A stretch of 64,000 bases of DNA from Komagataeibacter medellinensis NBRC 3288 (GTDB lineage: Bacteria > Pseudomonadota > Alphaproteobacteria > Acetobacterales > Acetobacteraceae): contig NC_016027.1 of the NCBI RefSeq assembly GCF_000182745.2, positions 1,665,501-1,729,500 of the forward strand, written 5' to 3'. Below, one piece after another: positions 8,928 to 17,984 of the stretch; the first letter of the stretch is position 1; every line of letters starts with the position of its first letter. The notes under the pieces were generated by a model that worked only from the letters and a program-made list of their open reading frames with translations, had not been told where the DNA came from and did not search any database. The position numbers were made by a program, and so were the translations under genes.

Positions 8928-9992
8928 ATGGAAACCATCTCCGATTTCCCGATGGCGGATAACGCCGCCCCTTTACCTGCCGTGCTGGCTGCTCCCACAT
9001 CCGTCTCCAACGGGCTGGTGTGGGCCATTGCCTGCCAGTCGGGCCAGCGTCCGCAACGCCTGAACGATGCGCAGATCGCCCATGCCCTGCAGGGCCTGCC
9101 CCCCGAAAATCCGGGATCGTGGGTCTGGCTGCATTACGATATCGTCCATACCGCCAGCCGTGCTCACATACAGGCCATACCCTGCCTGTCTGAGGAAGTG
9201 CGTCTGGCGCTGGGCAGCACGGATCGGGGCACGAATGTGGAAGCCGAGGGCGATATTGTCTATGGTGCCCTGCCCGGTTTTGACGATGCCATGTCAGAAG
9301 ATGACAAGAACCTCTCTGCATGGCGCTTCGCAGTGCTGCCTACGTTGCTCATCACCACCCGCCGCCAGCCCGTACCGGCGCTGGGGGTTGTCTACCGCGC
9401 GCTGCAACGCATCGATTCCCTCGATTCCCCTGCCGAGGTGGTCGATCACACCCTGCTTGAGTTTGCCGATACCGTGCGACGCAACATCGGCATGCTCGAT
9501 GACCAGCTTGACCGGGCCGAGGACTTGCTGCTGACACTGGACCAGCACACGGATTTCGGACGCATAAGCGGGCTGATCGGACGCGTGCGCCGCCGTTCGA
9601 CCGAACTGCGCCGCGTGATTTCGCCCGTTGACCGCATTTTTCATAACGAAGACCTGGAACTGCCCGAATGGGCAGAGGACGACATACGCGACCGTTCCCA
9701 GCGCCAGATCCATGCGGCACTCGATGACCTTCTGGCCCTGCAGGACCGCGCACGCTCCTTGCAGGATGAACTGGCATCGGGCCAGGCGGAAGAAACCAAC
9801 CGCCGCCTTTACACCGTTTCCATCGTGACCACGCTCATGCTGCCTGCAACTTTCGTAACCGGTTTTTTCGGCATGAACACGGGCGGCATGTTCCTGGCTG
9901 CGGGTAGCCTGGGCACAGTGGAAGCAGGCGGTATCTGCTTTATCTTCATGATGATTACATGGATGCTGCTCAAGGTCATGAAACTGCTGTGA
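8928..9992 (+). CDS. CorA/ZntB-type divalent metal transporter
   Basis: 354 aa from the ATG at 8928 (AAGGGA upstream). A long soluble N-terminal domain with a coiled-coil-rich region (about 190-285) precedes two C-terminal membrane helices; the loop signature GMN is present in GFFGMNTGGMF. CorA-family pentamers move Mg2+, Co2+ or, in ZntB, Zn2+. The residues after GMN differ from the classic Mg2+ form, so the ion is uncertain. Confidence 0.85.
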   Translation: METISDFPMADNAAPLPAVLAAPTSVSNGLVWAIACQSGQRPQRLNDAQIAHALQGLPPENPGSWVWLHYDIVHTASRAHIQAIPCLSEEVRLALGSTDRGTNVEAEGDIVYGALPGFDDAMSEDDKNLSAWRFAVLPTLLITTRRQPVPALGVVYRALQRIDSLDSPAEVVDHTLLEFADTVRRNIGMLDDQLDRAEDLLLTLDQHTDFGRISGLIGRVRRRSTELRRVISPVDRIFHNEDLELPEWAEDDIRDRSQRQIHAALDDLLALQDRARSLQDELASGQAEETNRRLYTVSIVTTLMLPATFVTGFFGMNTGGMFLAAGSLGTVEAGGICFIFMMITWMLLKVMKLL

Positions 9993-10084
9993 CACCCACA
10001 GTATCAATGTATCGTTTGGTTCCATACCCGGCAGCTACGTGAACCGGCAGGCAGGGCACACACCAGCATGATGGAAAGGGCAGC

Positions 10085-11011
10085 ATGTCTTTTGTACTGA
10101 AACAGAGCCAGAAGCGCGACGTGCACTGGAAGGATGTGTTCCACAGGCTGATGCCGGAGATGGAATTCCACTTCCATCCTGAATGTGGTGACCCGGCTGA
10201 TGTCGAGTACATCGCCATGTGGCGCCCGGAGCGGGACCTGTTTACACGGTTCCCCAATCTCAGGCTGGTCTTTTCACTCGGGGCCGGGGTGGATCAGTTT
10301 GACCTGTCCACCTTCCCCGATCATGTGGGACTGGTGAAGATGATCGAACCGGCACTGACTGCCGGCATGGTGGAATATGTGACGGCTTACGTGCTGGCCG
10401 CCCATCGTGACCTGCCCCTTTACCGCACGCAGCAGATGCAACACCTGTGGCGCCCCCATACCGAACGACGGGCCAGCACGACCACGGTCGGCATCATGGG
10501 CATGGGCACGCTGGGCATTCCGTGCGCCGGGGCTATCCGCGCACTGGGTTTCAATGTGCGCGGGTGGAGCAGGAGCCCCAAGGACGTTGAGGGCATTTCG
10601 ATGTTCGCCGGGACCGGACAGCTTGATGACTTCCTTGCCACAACCGATATCCTCGTCTCGCTCCTGCCCCTGACCCCGCAGACACGCGGGATCTTCAACA
10701 ACGCGCTGTTTGCACGGCTGCCTACGGGCGCGAGCCTGATCAATGCGGGCCGCGGGCCACAGGTTGTGGTGTCTGACCTGCTGGCGGCACTTGATGGCGG
10801 CCACCTGCGCTGGGCCATACTGGATGTGACCGACCCTGAACCCCTGACTGCGGACTCCCCGCTATGGGATCATCCGCGCGTGATCATCACGCCGCATATT
10901 GCCAGCAATAGCCACCCTGAAAGCAGTGCGGAAAGCGTTATAGACACGATCCGTGCCTTTCAGGCTGGCAAGACGCCCGCAGGCCTGGTCAATCGGCAAA
11001 AATGCTACTGA
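10085..11011 (+). CDS. ghrA: Glyoxylate/hydroxypyruvate reductase A-type dehydrogenase
   Basis: 308 aa, the GhrA length. A D-isomer-specific 2-hydroxyacid dehydrogenase with NAD(P) motif GIMGMGTLGIPCAG (about residue 137), catalytic Arg in NAGRG, Glu in DVTDPEPL and His in ITPHIAS. Reduces glyoxylate or hydroxypyruvate in the cytoplasm. RBS-like GGAAAGGGC lies just before the start. It is the last high-GC gene before the AT-richer block. Confidence 0.88.
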   Translation: MSFVLKQSQKRDVHWKDVFHRLMPEMEFHFHPECGDPADVEYIAMWRPERDLFTRFPNLRLVFSLGAGVDQFDLSTFPDHVGLVKMIEPALTAGMVEYVTAYVLAAHRDLPLYRTQQMQHLWRPHTERRASTTTVGIMGMGTLGIPCAGAIRALGFNVRGWSRSPKDVEGISMFAGTGQLDDFLATTDILVSLLPLTPQTRGIFNNALFARLPTGASLINAGRGPQVVVSDLLAALDGGHLRWAILDVTDPEPLTADSPLWDHPRVIITPHIASNSHPESSAESVIDTIRAFQAGKTPAGLVNRQKCY

Positions 11012-11123
11012 AGGAAGCATCACCTCTCCGCCCCGTATGCACAAACATCCGGGGCGGCCTGACAGCGGAAGGTATTCCGACCTGTGTAAGGCCATCAGGA
11101 AACCGGGCGGACAGCTTCCTGCA

Positions 11124-11435
11124 TCATATTGCATGACCACAGCTTAGAGCGGGCTTTATTTTTGTAAATTTGTCCACATCAGCCATGATGGTACCGGCTT
11201 CAGGAGAAGACAGGGCCGCATGCAGCGCGGCTTCATTCTCGAAAATACATTCACATATTGCTACACTTCCCTGTGCGCCCGTACTGGTACCAAGGGAAGG
11301 AAAAAAAGCAGTGGCCGATTTCAGGCCCATAGGCTGCCAGAGTTCCATGACCAGTGGAATATGATGACCAACATAATAATCCCGGTCAAAGCTGGCTGTA
11401 TGGTCTGCGGTATAGGTCACGTACATCGTCATCAT
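11124..11435 (-). CDS. EthD-like ferredoxin-fold protein
   Basis: 103 aa. The pattern YYVGHHIPLVMELWQPMGLKSA followed by a beta strand and FENEAALHAALSSPEA is that of EthD/dimeric alpha-beta barrel proteins. Members are found beside degradation enzymes and can act as small isomerases or accessory proteins. It lies 208 bp downstream of the TonB receptor on the same strand. The start could be any of the first three Met residues. Confidence 0.75.
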   Translation of the reverse strand: MMTMYVTYTADHTASFDRDYYVGHHIPLVMELWQPMGLKSATAFFPSLGTSTGAQGSVAICECIFENEAALHAALSSPEAGTIMADVDKFTKIKPALSCGHAI

Positions 11436-11643
11436 TATCTCTGTCCCGCTGTAATAATGGCCAGATACATTTGCACTGCGGCCCGTAGCATGGCTGAAAT
11501 ATTGTTTATCAGAAAATATGAAAAATAAAAATAAAAATAATCGTTATTACTATATTATCTTCCAAAATCAATACATGTCATTTCAACAATACAATTGTTC
11601 CTATCCGAAAATCAGTATGAATATGTTCCCTGCAAGGCATGGC

Positions 11644-13968
11644 CTAATAGGTATAGCTCATCCGTGCGCCGTAAAACCGGGGCGGCCCGACAATACCGAA
11701 ATCCGACGTGGTAAAGAAGTTTCGGGTCAGATCATATGTGCGGTTCAGCGCATTCTGGACATATCCGGTAACACTCCAGCGGCCATGCTCCGGGCGAAAA
11801 GTCAGCGAAGTATTCAGCAGGAAATAGGGTTTGATATTGAACAGCGGGCCAAGAAGAACTGCTGTTTCCTGACTACGGTATGAATAATCCGCTTCCGGTG
11901 TCAGCACATATTTCCCGGCTATATGAATATCATAGCTGGCCGATCCATTCAGGGTCAGTTTGGGAAAGCCCATGTCATGACCGGCCATGTTGGTGTAGAC
12001 AGCGCGCCATGCGCCGCCTGTCTGCGCATGCTGGGCTTCTGTCGCGGTCAGGTTGGCGATCTGGAACTGGGTATACTGCCCTTGTTCGTAACCGAAGGTC
12101 TGGGAAAGATGCAGCCCGTGAATGGGTTCGGCCTGCGCCTCCAGTTCCACACCCCATATGGACGAACTCGGCGCGTTCACGATCTTGCCAATCGGGCCGA
12201 GCACAGAATCAACCACAGCACTCTGCACCTGCTGGTCATGATAATCATACTTGAAGGCCGCACCCGTCAGGTGGAAACGGTTATTGAACATGGCCGCCTT
12301 GAAACCGAGTTCATAAGCCAGAAGCCATTCAGGCTTGAAAGGTGCGATCTGAGAGGGCGATGTCAGGTTATAGGCCGAAAAGCCTCCTTCCTTTACCCCA
12401 CGGCGAATATTGAAATATGTCAGGATATGGGGGGTAACATTATATTCCAGCCCCACCTTGCCACTGACCTGATCCATGCCGGTTGAACGGTCATAGCGTG
12501 TTGCCGGGCCCAAGGTGGAGCGCTGGGTATAGAAATTGTTCAGGTATTTCCACTCGTTTTCATGCCTTACCCCCAATATGACCCTGAAATTGTGAAAGGG
12601 GTGATAGGTCAACTGACCAAATTCGGAAAACGAGGTATCCGTCTGCCCGTAGCGGGTCGTGTTGATGAAACTATGGGTCGACATATAGTCGGTTACCATC
12701 TCATCCTGCATATTTGCATTGTAGAAGTATAACCCTGCCGCCCATGTAAACGGGCCACTTGTATGGGATGTCAGACGAAATTCCTGTGAAAAGACCGTCA
12801 TGTTCGTATCAAAGTAGTTATCGGCTTCAGCCGACTGCGTTGCATCCCAGTCATTCATTTCATGGCGGTACATGGCCTCGAATGCGCTGATGGATGTAAA
12901 GCGCGCCCATGAGAAATCTTTCTTGACCGATATGTCTATACCCCAACTCTGGTTTTTGCGGAATGGCTTGGCATCGTTGGCAACACCGATCATTTTGGCG
13001 AACTGCGGCGATATGCCCCAACCAGTGGCATAATGGTTGGAATCAGCCGGCATGGTCACGCCCGCACCCAGTTCGGTGGTAAAGGGCTTGATCAGGTAAC
13101 CAGGCGTTGCATCCGAATCATCAATTGACCAGTGCCCATTCAGCGATACGGTTGTGGTATCATCCACCGCCCAGTTCAGTTTGCCACGCACAGCACCGCG
13201 ATTGGCGTTGCCAATGTGCTCGCCCGTGGTGCGATTGAACTCATAACCCCCGCCATGATTGGTCTCGGCCGACAGGCGAAACGTCACGGTCTTTGACAGC
13301 GGACCGGAGACATACAGATCCGTCTTGCTGCGGGCGTAATTGGCAATATCCTCCATAACGCCCGCGGACCATTTATGGGTAGGCTCGGCCGTCACGATAT
13401 CAATATCGCCCCCCGTCGTGTTACGACCAGATGTCGCACCCGTGGGGCCGCGCTCGACCTCGACCTCGGAAACATCGAACATCACACCCTGTGTCATGAT
13501 CCCGAAAGGATAGGCCACGCCATCCACATAGGTCATGACATCAGGCATGTTGTTGGACCCGTAATCGAAAAACCCCACGCCGCGCAGGTGAAACTGCGGC
13601 TGGCCACCACCAAAGGCGTTTTCCACCTGCAGGTTGGGCACAAGACGCTGCAGGTCATTGATGGTCGTCACCCCCGCCTGCGCCAGTGTTGCATGATCGA
13701 GGCGGGAGATGGCCACACCCGTATGCTCCAGCCTGGCCGCACTGCCCCGCGATCCATGAACAAGTATTTCTTCATGCTCCATCCCCTTTCCCGCGCCAAC
13801 GGAATCTGGAACCGCCTTGACCAGAACACGATTTTTTTGCGGTGTCAGGGATGAGCTTTCAGCCGAGACCTGCCGGGCCGAAGCCTGCTTATCAAGTCCT
13901 GCAGCAGACAGGGCAAGGCCACATATCAGAAGCACAGAACGGTGCCGGAGTTGTATCTGTCGGGTCAT
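11644..13968 (-). CDS. TonB-dependent outer-membrane receptor
   Basis: 774 aa. A signal peptide (about residues 1-31, ending ASA) is followed by a TonB-box-like EEILVHG (about 67), a plug domain (ITTINDLQRLVPNLQVEN through VEVERGPTGATSGRNTTGG) and a beta-barrel ending in an aromatic C-terminal strand (RMSYTY). Imports a ligand using TonB energy. No siderophore synthesis genes are nearby; the neighbouring amidases and transporter suggest an organic substrate (inference). GC content is visibly below that of the flanking chromosome. Confidence 0.92.
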   Translation of the reverse strand: MTRQIQLRHRSVLLICGLALSAAGLDKQASARQVSAESSSLTPQKNRVLVKAVPDSVGAGKGMEHEEILVHGSRGSAARLEHTGVAISRLDHATLAQAGVTTINDLQRLVPNLQVENAFGGGQPQFHLRGVGFFDYGSNNMPDVMTYVDGVAYPFGIMTQGVMFDVSEVEVERGPTGATSGRNTTGGDIDIVTAEPTHKWSAGVMEDIANYARSKTDLYVSGPLSKTVTFRLSAETNHGGGYEFNRTTGEHIGNANRGAVRGKLNWAVDDTTTVSLNGHWSIDDSDATPGYLIKPFTTELGAGVTMPADSNHYATGWGISPQFAKMIGVANDAKPFRKNQSWGIDISVKKDFSWARFTSISAFEAMYRHEMNDWDATQSAEADNYFDTNMTVFSQEFRLTSHTSGPFTWAAGLYFYNANMQDEMVTDYMSTHSFINTTRYGQTDTSFSEFGQLTYHPFHNFRVILGVRHENEWKYLNNFYTQRSTLGPATRYDRSTGMDQVSGKVGLEYNVTPHILTYFNIRRGVKEGGFSAYNLTSPSQIAPFKPEWLLAYELGFKAAMFNNRFHLTGAAFKYDYHDQQVQSAVVDSVLGPIGKIVNAPSSSIWGVELEAQAEPIHGLHLSQTFGYEQGQYTQFQIANLTATEAQHAQTGGAWRAVYTNMAGHDMGFPKLTLNGSASYDIHIAGKYVLTPEADYSYRSQETAVLLGPLFNIKPYFLLNTSLTFRPEHGRWSVTGYVQNALNRTYDLTRNFFTTSDFGIVGPPRFYGARMSYTY

Positions 13969-14215
13969 TGTTACGCCATCCTATTGTTTCTGAATAGAAA
14001 ATATGGATCCGTCAATCAACTTCACGTAGAAGGCGCCTGAGGCCACCGTGGCATGGACCCACGCAGGACTTCATAGGTGGTAGCCATTTTAAGGACCGTC
14101 AGATCAGCAAAACGTGGCGCAATGATTTGATGGCCGATGGGCATGCCAGTAGAGGAAAAACCGCAATTGATGGAAATGGCGGGTTGTTCGGATATGTTCC
14201 ACGGCACGGTATAGA

Positions 14216-14223
14216 CAATATGC
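14216..14223. repeat. Target-site duplication, left copy (IS256-type)
   Basis: CAATATGC directly abuts the left end of the IS and matches the copy at 15540-15547; 8 bp is the normal IS256-family duplication length. Confidence 0.85.
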
Positions 14224-15539
14224 GAGACTGTGTAGAATTTTGTGCGGTGCCATTTTTTCAGGCCATTGGGAAACGATCATCGAACATGATAGCGAGCTGG
14301 CATCTGACAGCGTACCATTCGCGCACTGAGCGCTTCCACTGTGCTGAGGTAGCATTGAGCGCCAGGTAAATCAATTTTGCTGCGGCCTCTTCACTGGGGA
14401 AATGGCCGCGGGTGCGCACGGCACGACGGATCTTTGAGTTCAGGGCCTCAATGGCATTTGTTGTGTAAATCAACCTGCGCACTTCTGGAGGATAATCGAG
14501 GAACGGAATGACCTCATTCCATGCCCTGCGCCAACTGGGCGCGATGGCCGGGTATTGTCTGCCCAGATCGCTTTCTTCGAACCCGCCGAGGGCTGCCTCG
14601 GCCTCTGTGGCGTCCACTGCTGTATAGATTGCCTTGAGAGCTGTGGCGATGGCCTTGCGGTCCTTGTAGCTGGCAAAGCTCATGGAATGACGCAGCAGAT
14701 GAACGATACACGTCTGAATGCGGGTTCTGGGGAAGACCGCCTCAATGGCCTGCGGAAAGCCCTTCAGCCCGTCGACTACGGCGATCAGGATGTCCTGCAC
14801 ACCCCGATTGCGCAGGTCGCTGAGGACCTTGGCCCAGAATTTGGCCCCTTCATTCGCCTGGAACCACAGCCCCAGAACGTCCCGTGTGCCGTCAGGCAGG
14901 ATCGCGAGCGCCACGAAGACAGCCTTGTTCGAGACAGTCCCATCACTGCGGATATTGACCCGGATCGCGTCCATGAAGACGATCGGGTAGCAGGGTTCCA
15001 GCGGACGGTTCTGCCAGGCGGCGACCTCCTCCATCACGGCGTCGGTAATCGCGGAAATGAGGCTCGGGGAGGCCTCAACGCCATAGATTTCTTCAATATG
15101 CCCCTGGATTTCGCGGGTTGTCAGACCTCGGGCATACATGCTGATGATCTTGCGGTCGAACTCGGGAAAGCGACGCTGATACTTTGCAATCAACATCGGA
15201 TCAAACGTACCGTTCCGATCCCGGGGAATATCCAGAACAACCTTGCCGCTCTGTGTCGTCACGGTCTTCTGGCTATTGCCGTTTCTGCGGTTGGGCGGCT
15301 GATTATCCTCAGCAGAGGCGCCATCGGCGCGCTCCTCATCAAGATGAAGTGTCATCTCCGTGTTGAGCGCCCGCTCCGCCAGAGCCTTCGTCAATTCCGA
15401 GAGTATGCCGCTTTTGCCAAACAGGTCGCCCGGTGAACGACCTTCCATCAGACGGTCCAGAAGATCTTTATCAATGCTCATGCGGGGGCTCCTCTTCGAG
15501 CAGATTATCACCGCACCGCACAAAATTCAGGATAGTCCC
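14224..15539 (-). mobile_element. IS256-family insertion sequence, complete
   Basis: 1316 bp, flanked by 8-bp direct repeats. Imperfect terminal inverted repeats of about 26 bp: left GAGACTGTGTAGAATTTTGT..., right (reverse complement) GGGACTATCCTGAATTTTGT..., both continuing GCGGTG. It carries one full-length transposase. Intact ends, TSD and ORF suggest a recent, possibly active insertion. Confidence 0.92.
14258..15481 (-). CDS. IS256-family (mutator type) transposase
   Basis: 407 aa from the ATG at 15481. DDE-type transposase with the family signature: FMDAIRVNIRSDG (first catalytic Asp), VVDGLKGFPQAI (second Asp), and the Glu in TTNAIEALNSKIRR. No frameshift or stop is seen. Catalyses cut-out/paste-in or copy-out transposition of the surrounding element. 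Confidence 0.93.
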   Translation of the reverse strand: MSIDKDLLDRLMEGRSPGDLFGKSGILSELTKALAERALNTEMTLHLDEERADGASAEDNQPPNRRNGNSQKTVTTQSGKVVLDIPRDRNGTFDPMLIAKYQRRFPEFDRKIISMYARGLTTREIQGHIEEIYGVEASPSLISAITDAVMEEVAAWQNRPLEPCYPIVFMDAIRVNIRSDGTVSNKAVFVALAILPDGTRDVLGLWFQANEGAKFWAKVLSDLRNRGVQDILIAVVDGLKGFPQAIEAVFPRTRIQTCIVHLLRHSMSFASYKDRKAIATALKAIYTAVDATEAEAALGGFEESDLGRQYPAIAPSWRRAWNEVIPFLDYPPEVRRLIYTTNAIEALNSKIRRAVRTRGHFPSEEAAAKLIYLALNATSAQWKRSVREWYAVRCQLAIMFDDRFPMA

Positions 15540-15547
15540 CAATATGC
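15540..15547. repeat. Target-site duplication, right copy (IS256-type)
   Basis: Second CAATATGC, directly after the right end of the IS256-type element. Confidence 0.85.
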
Positions 15548-16422
15548 TCGAATGACCGTTCCGGGTCGTTGGTCGGCCCCGCATTTTCGGCCGGGAAACT
15601 GATATTGGGCGTGATGGGAGACAGTACGGCATCAACGTCCCCAAACAGGGCGATACAAGCACGGCGCATGGCGAATGTTTTCCCCAGCCCGTCAAGCGCG
15701 CACTCCGTCGACATACCTGCCGCGTTCGGCTCATGCACGGATGAACGGCGGGACCTTCCCCAATTGGCTTTCGGACAGGTTGCGCAGTTCCGCCCAACTC
15801 CGGGTGGTCCAGTAATCATCGCAAGAGCATTCATCATCAGCGCAGCATCACCGACCGTCCGGGTCATGGGGTCGACACAGCGGCCTGTGTAATAGGGATC
15901 AACAGGAATGCGGCCCAGGCTGAGCTTGAAACCCAGCGACCCATACCCGACCGCCGCGCCAGCACTTGATCCGTCAGGGTTGCACGACAGCTCCCACGGG
16001 TTGCGGGCCAGGGTATGAAATGTCGAAAACCCCGATGACAGCATGTCAAGATCAGGCGCAGTCGTCTTAACAAAGATAATGACACCAATCTCCTTCAGCC
16101 TGGCGGCAACCGGCGCATCGGCGCGGGCCGGGATGAGAGTGCTGTCCAGACTGCCCTGGGGTATGGGATGATCTTGTGTCGCGATCAGTTCCTTTAGCGT
16201 TACAGGCACATCATCAAGGATACCGCATGGCATTCCGGCCTGCCACCGCGCCTCGGACAGAGCAGCGGCTTCCAGCAGGGCCTGAGGGTCATAGGCGTAA
16301 AGGGCACCCAGTGCCGGTTCCCAGCGTTCAATATGCGCAACGAGGGAGCGGGCATATTCCAATGGCGACAGGCTTGTGTCAGCAAACCGGTCGATCATCT
16401 GGCGCGCGGTCATGTCAAGCAT

Positions 16423-16904
16423 TCCGATCTCCCGACCTGGCTGGTCAACCCTGATGGTGCGCCTTAGTGAGCCACCCTTCATATTGCGATACAGGCACCA
16501 TGATATTTTAGATTCGGTATCGTAACATACATCGTTTTTGTGTGCAGAATGCTGCGATATATGATGCATGAACAGGGACACATTATTATTGTCATAACAG
16601 AAAACAAAGAATAGTTTCAGGTCTATGCCAACTGATATTTAACTTTATGAAATTGAAATTCTTCCTGATATTCATCCGCTGGCCGCGGGAAAGGGTCTGG
16701 CCATGCAGATGCCCCCCTACGTCATACCCTGCAAAAGCCATGCATGGACCAGACCGCTGGCCCGGCGCACGCGTTCATTTCAACTGTATTGTAAAATGCC
16801 GTCTATCATGGATTTTTATTATACCCTACGCTCCATAAAAGTAGCGTGAGCATGATCATGCCCCGGTTCCACCTGCATCAGCATCCTGCAGGTCCATACT
16901 CGTT
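16423..16904. other. Intergenic, amidase pseudogene promoter region
   Basis: AT-rich, no credible gene. It holds TATCGTAACAT at 16518-16528, an 11-mer repeated upstream of the SSS symporter genes (22562-22572), and a weak inverted repeat (ACGCT/AGCGT) near 16827-16846 that could end the aldolase transcript. Confidence 0.4.
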
Positions 16905-17699
16905 TCAGACCCGATATTCAGGCTCGCTACGGTCAAGAATACGGCAGATGCTCTCAAGGTGGAGCTGCGCACTCTGCGCGTCGCCCTCTCGCATCTGGCG
17001 GGCGGTCTCGCTTGCAATTTGTGGAGAAACGGCAACAAGTGGCCGTCCGGTGCTCATGGCTTTTACCTGTACTTCGGCCGCTCTCTCCAGATAATACAGG
17101 TCGTCCCATGCCTCGGCTATGGTGGGGGCACAGACCATGACACCATGGTTCTTCATGAACAGGATATCACATGTGCCCAACGCTGCGGCAATCCGGTCGC
17201 CTTCACGGGTATCCAGCGCTAGGCCATTATAGGCTTCATCTACGGCAATCCTGCCATAAAATTTCAGGGCTGTCTGGCCTGCCCAGACAAAGGGCGGGCC
17301 TGCAGTCATGCCCAGTGCGGTGGCATTGGGCATATGTGTATGAAAGGCCGCTCCAATACGCGGACAGTGTTTGTGCAAACAGGCATGGATAAAAAAAGCA
17401 GTGGCTTCCGGCACACCATCGCCTGCAATAACCTGACCCTCCATGGTACAGATCAGCAGGCTGGAAGCCGTTGCTTCAGAAAATGCCCACCCCAGTCGGT
17501 TGACAAGGAACAGGTCGGGATGACCCGGCACCACAGCCGAAAAATGGTTGCAGATCCCTTCCTCCAGCCCAAGGCGGCTCGCCATTCTCAGGCAGGCGGC
17601 CAGTTCGGTGCGTGCACACCATATTGCACTGGTATCAAGGTTCCTGTTCCCTGTCGCAACAATACGCTGCATAGGCGACAGGCTCAGTTCATGCGCCAT
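16905..17699 (-). CDS. Class II aldolase/adducin family protein
   Basis: 264 aa. Zinc-binding His residues appear in FHTHMPNATALGM and in the later KNHGVMV; NHFSAVVPG near the N-terminus is the phosphate/substrate loop of the family. Members cleave sugar phosphates (fuculose-, ribulose-phosphate) or act as decarboxylases; here the second-substrate residues do not decide. Lies in the same orientation as both amidases, suggesting one catabolic unit. Upstream sits a MITE-like relic that may have altered its promoter. Confidence 0.85.
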   Translation of the reverse strand: MAHELSLSPMQRIVATGNRNLDTSAIWCARTELAACLRMASRLGLEEGICNHFSAVVPGHPDLFLVNRLGWAFSEATASSLLICTMEGQVIAGDGVPEATAFFIHACLHKHCPRIGAAFHTHMPNATALGMTAGPPFVWAGQTALKFYGRIAVDEAYNGLALDTREGDRIAAALGTCDILFMKNHGVMVCAPTIAEAWDDLYYLERAAEVQVKAMSTGRPLVAVSPQIASETARQMREGDAQSAQLHLESICRILDRSEPEYRV

Positions 17700-17737
17700 C
17701 GGGTCTCCTTATTCGGGGTTTTCTGTATTCCTGTCCT

Positions 17738-17880
17738 GACAGACTGTCGGATTGGGATTTTTTATGTAACAACATTGCTTGAATTATGAAAATACTAGAA
17801 TTTCCGATACAAAGAACAGAAATATATTTTTATAAGTTATGAATAATATCCCTTTCCATATCCCAATTCGACAGCCTGCC
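17738..17880. repeat. MITE-like relic with IS1182-like termini
   Basis: 143 bp of AT-rich, non-coding DNA bounded by inverted repeats of about 25 bp: left GACAGACTGTCGGATTGGGA, right (reverse complement) GGCAGGCTGTCGAATTGGGA. The same sequence (CTGTCGGGTTGGG core) ends the decayed transposon at 27102-28066. It has no ORF and no clear target duplication. Located just upstream of the class II aldolase start. Confidence 0.65.
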
Positions 17881-17984
17881 AGAGCAAACCCTGTTTAAAT
17901 TCATGCCTTTAAACAGGTAAAATTACTTGTAAAAACAATTAATTATAGACTCTTCACCGAACCAGTATTCAGGGGGGGAATGCC

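Larger units (their letters stand above)
14022..16422 (-). pseudogene. Amidase (amidase-signature family), broken by an IS256-type element
   Basis: The N-terminal part reads from the ATG at 16422 (GGGAG upstream) to 15548, and the C-terminal part from 14215 to 14022. Removing the IS and one 8-bp target copy rejoins the frame exactly, reading FEHIVYTVPWNISEQPA. The gene was probably already damaged: after GSSAGAAV the sequence jumps to SLGFKLSLGRIP, so the loop holding the nucleophilic Ser (GTDxGGSIRxPA) is missing, and near 15806 amidase-like sequence (RSWAELRNLSESQLGKVPP) continues in another frame to a stop at 15731. About 365 codons remain against ~470-490 in the family. Confidence 0.85.

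Noticed and set aside
11140-11155. Possible second copy of the tRNA-Gly 3' end (attachment site)
   Set aside because: Only AGCGGGC is shared with the tRNA end, too short to support an att site.
14022-14207. Separate 61-aa gene beside the transposase
   Set aside because: It is the C-terminal piece of the broken amidase; its frame rejoins the N-terminal piece across the target duplication.
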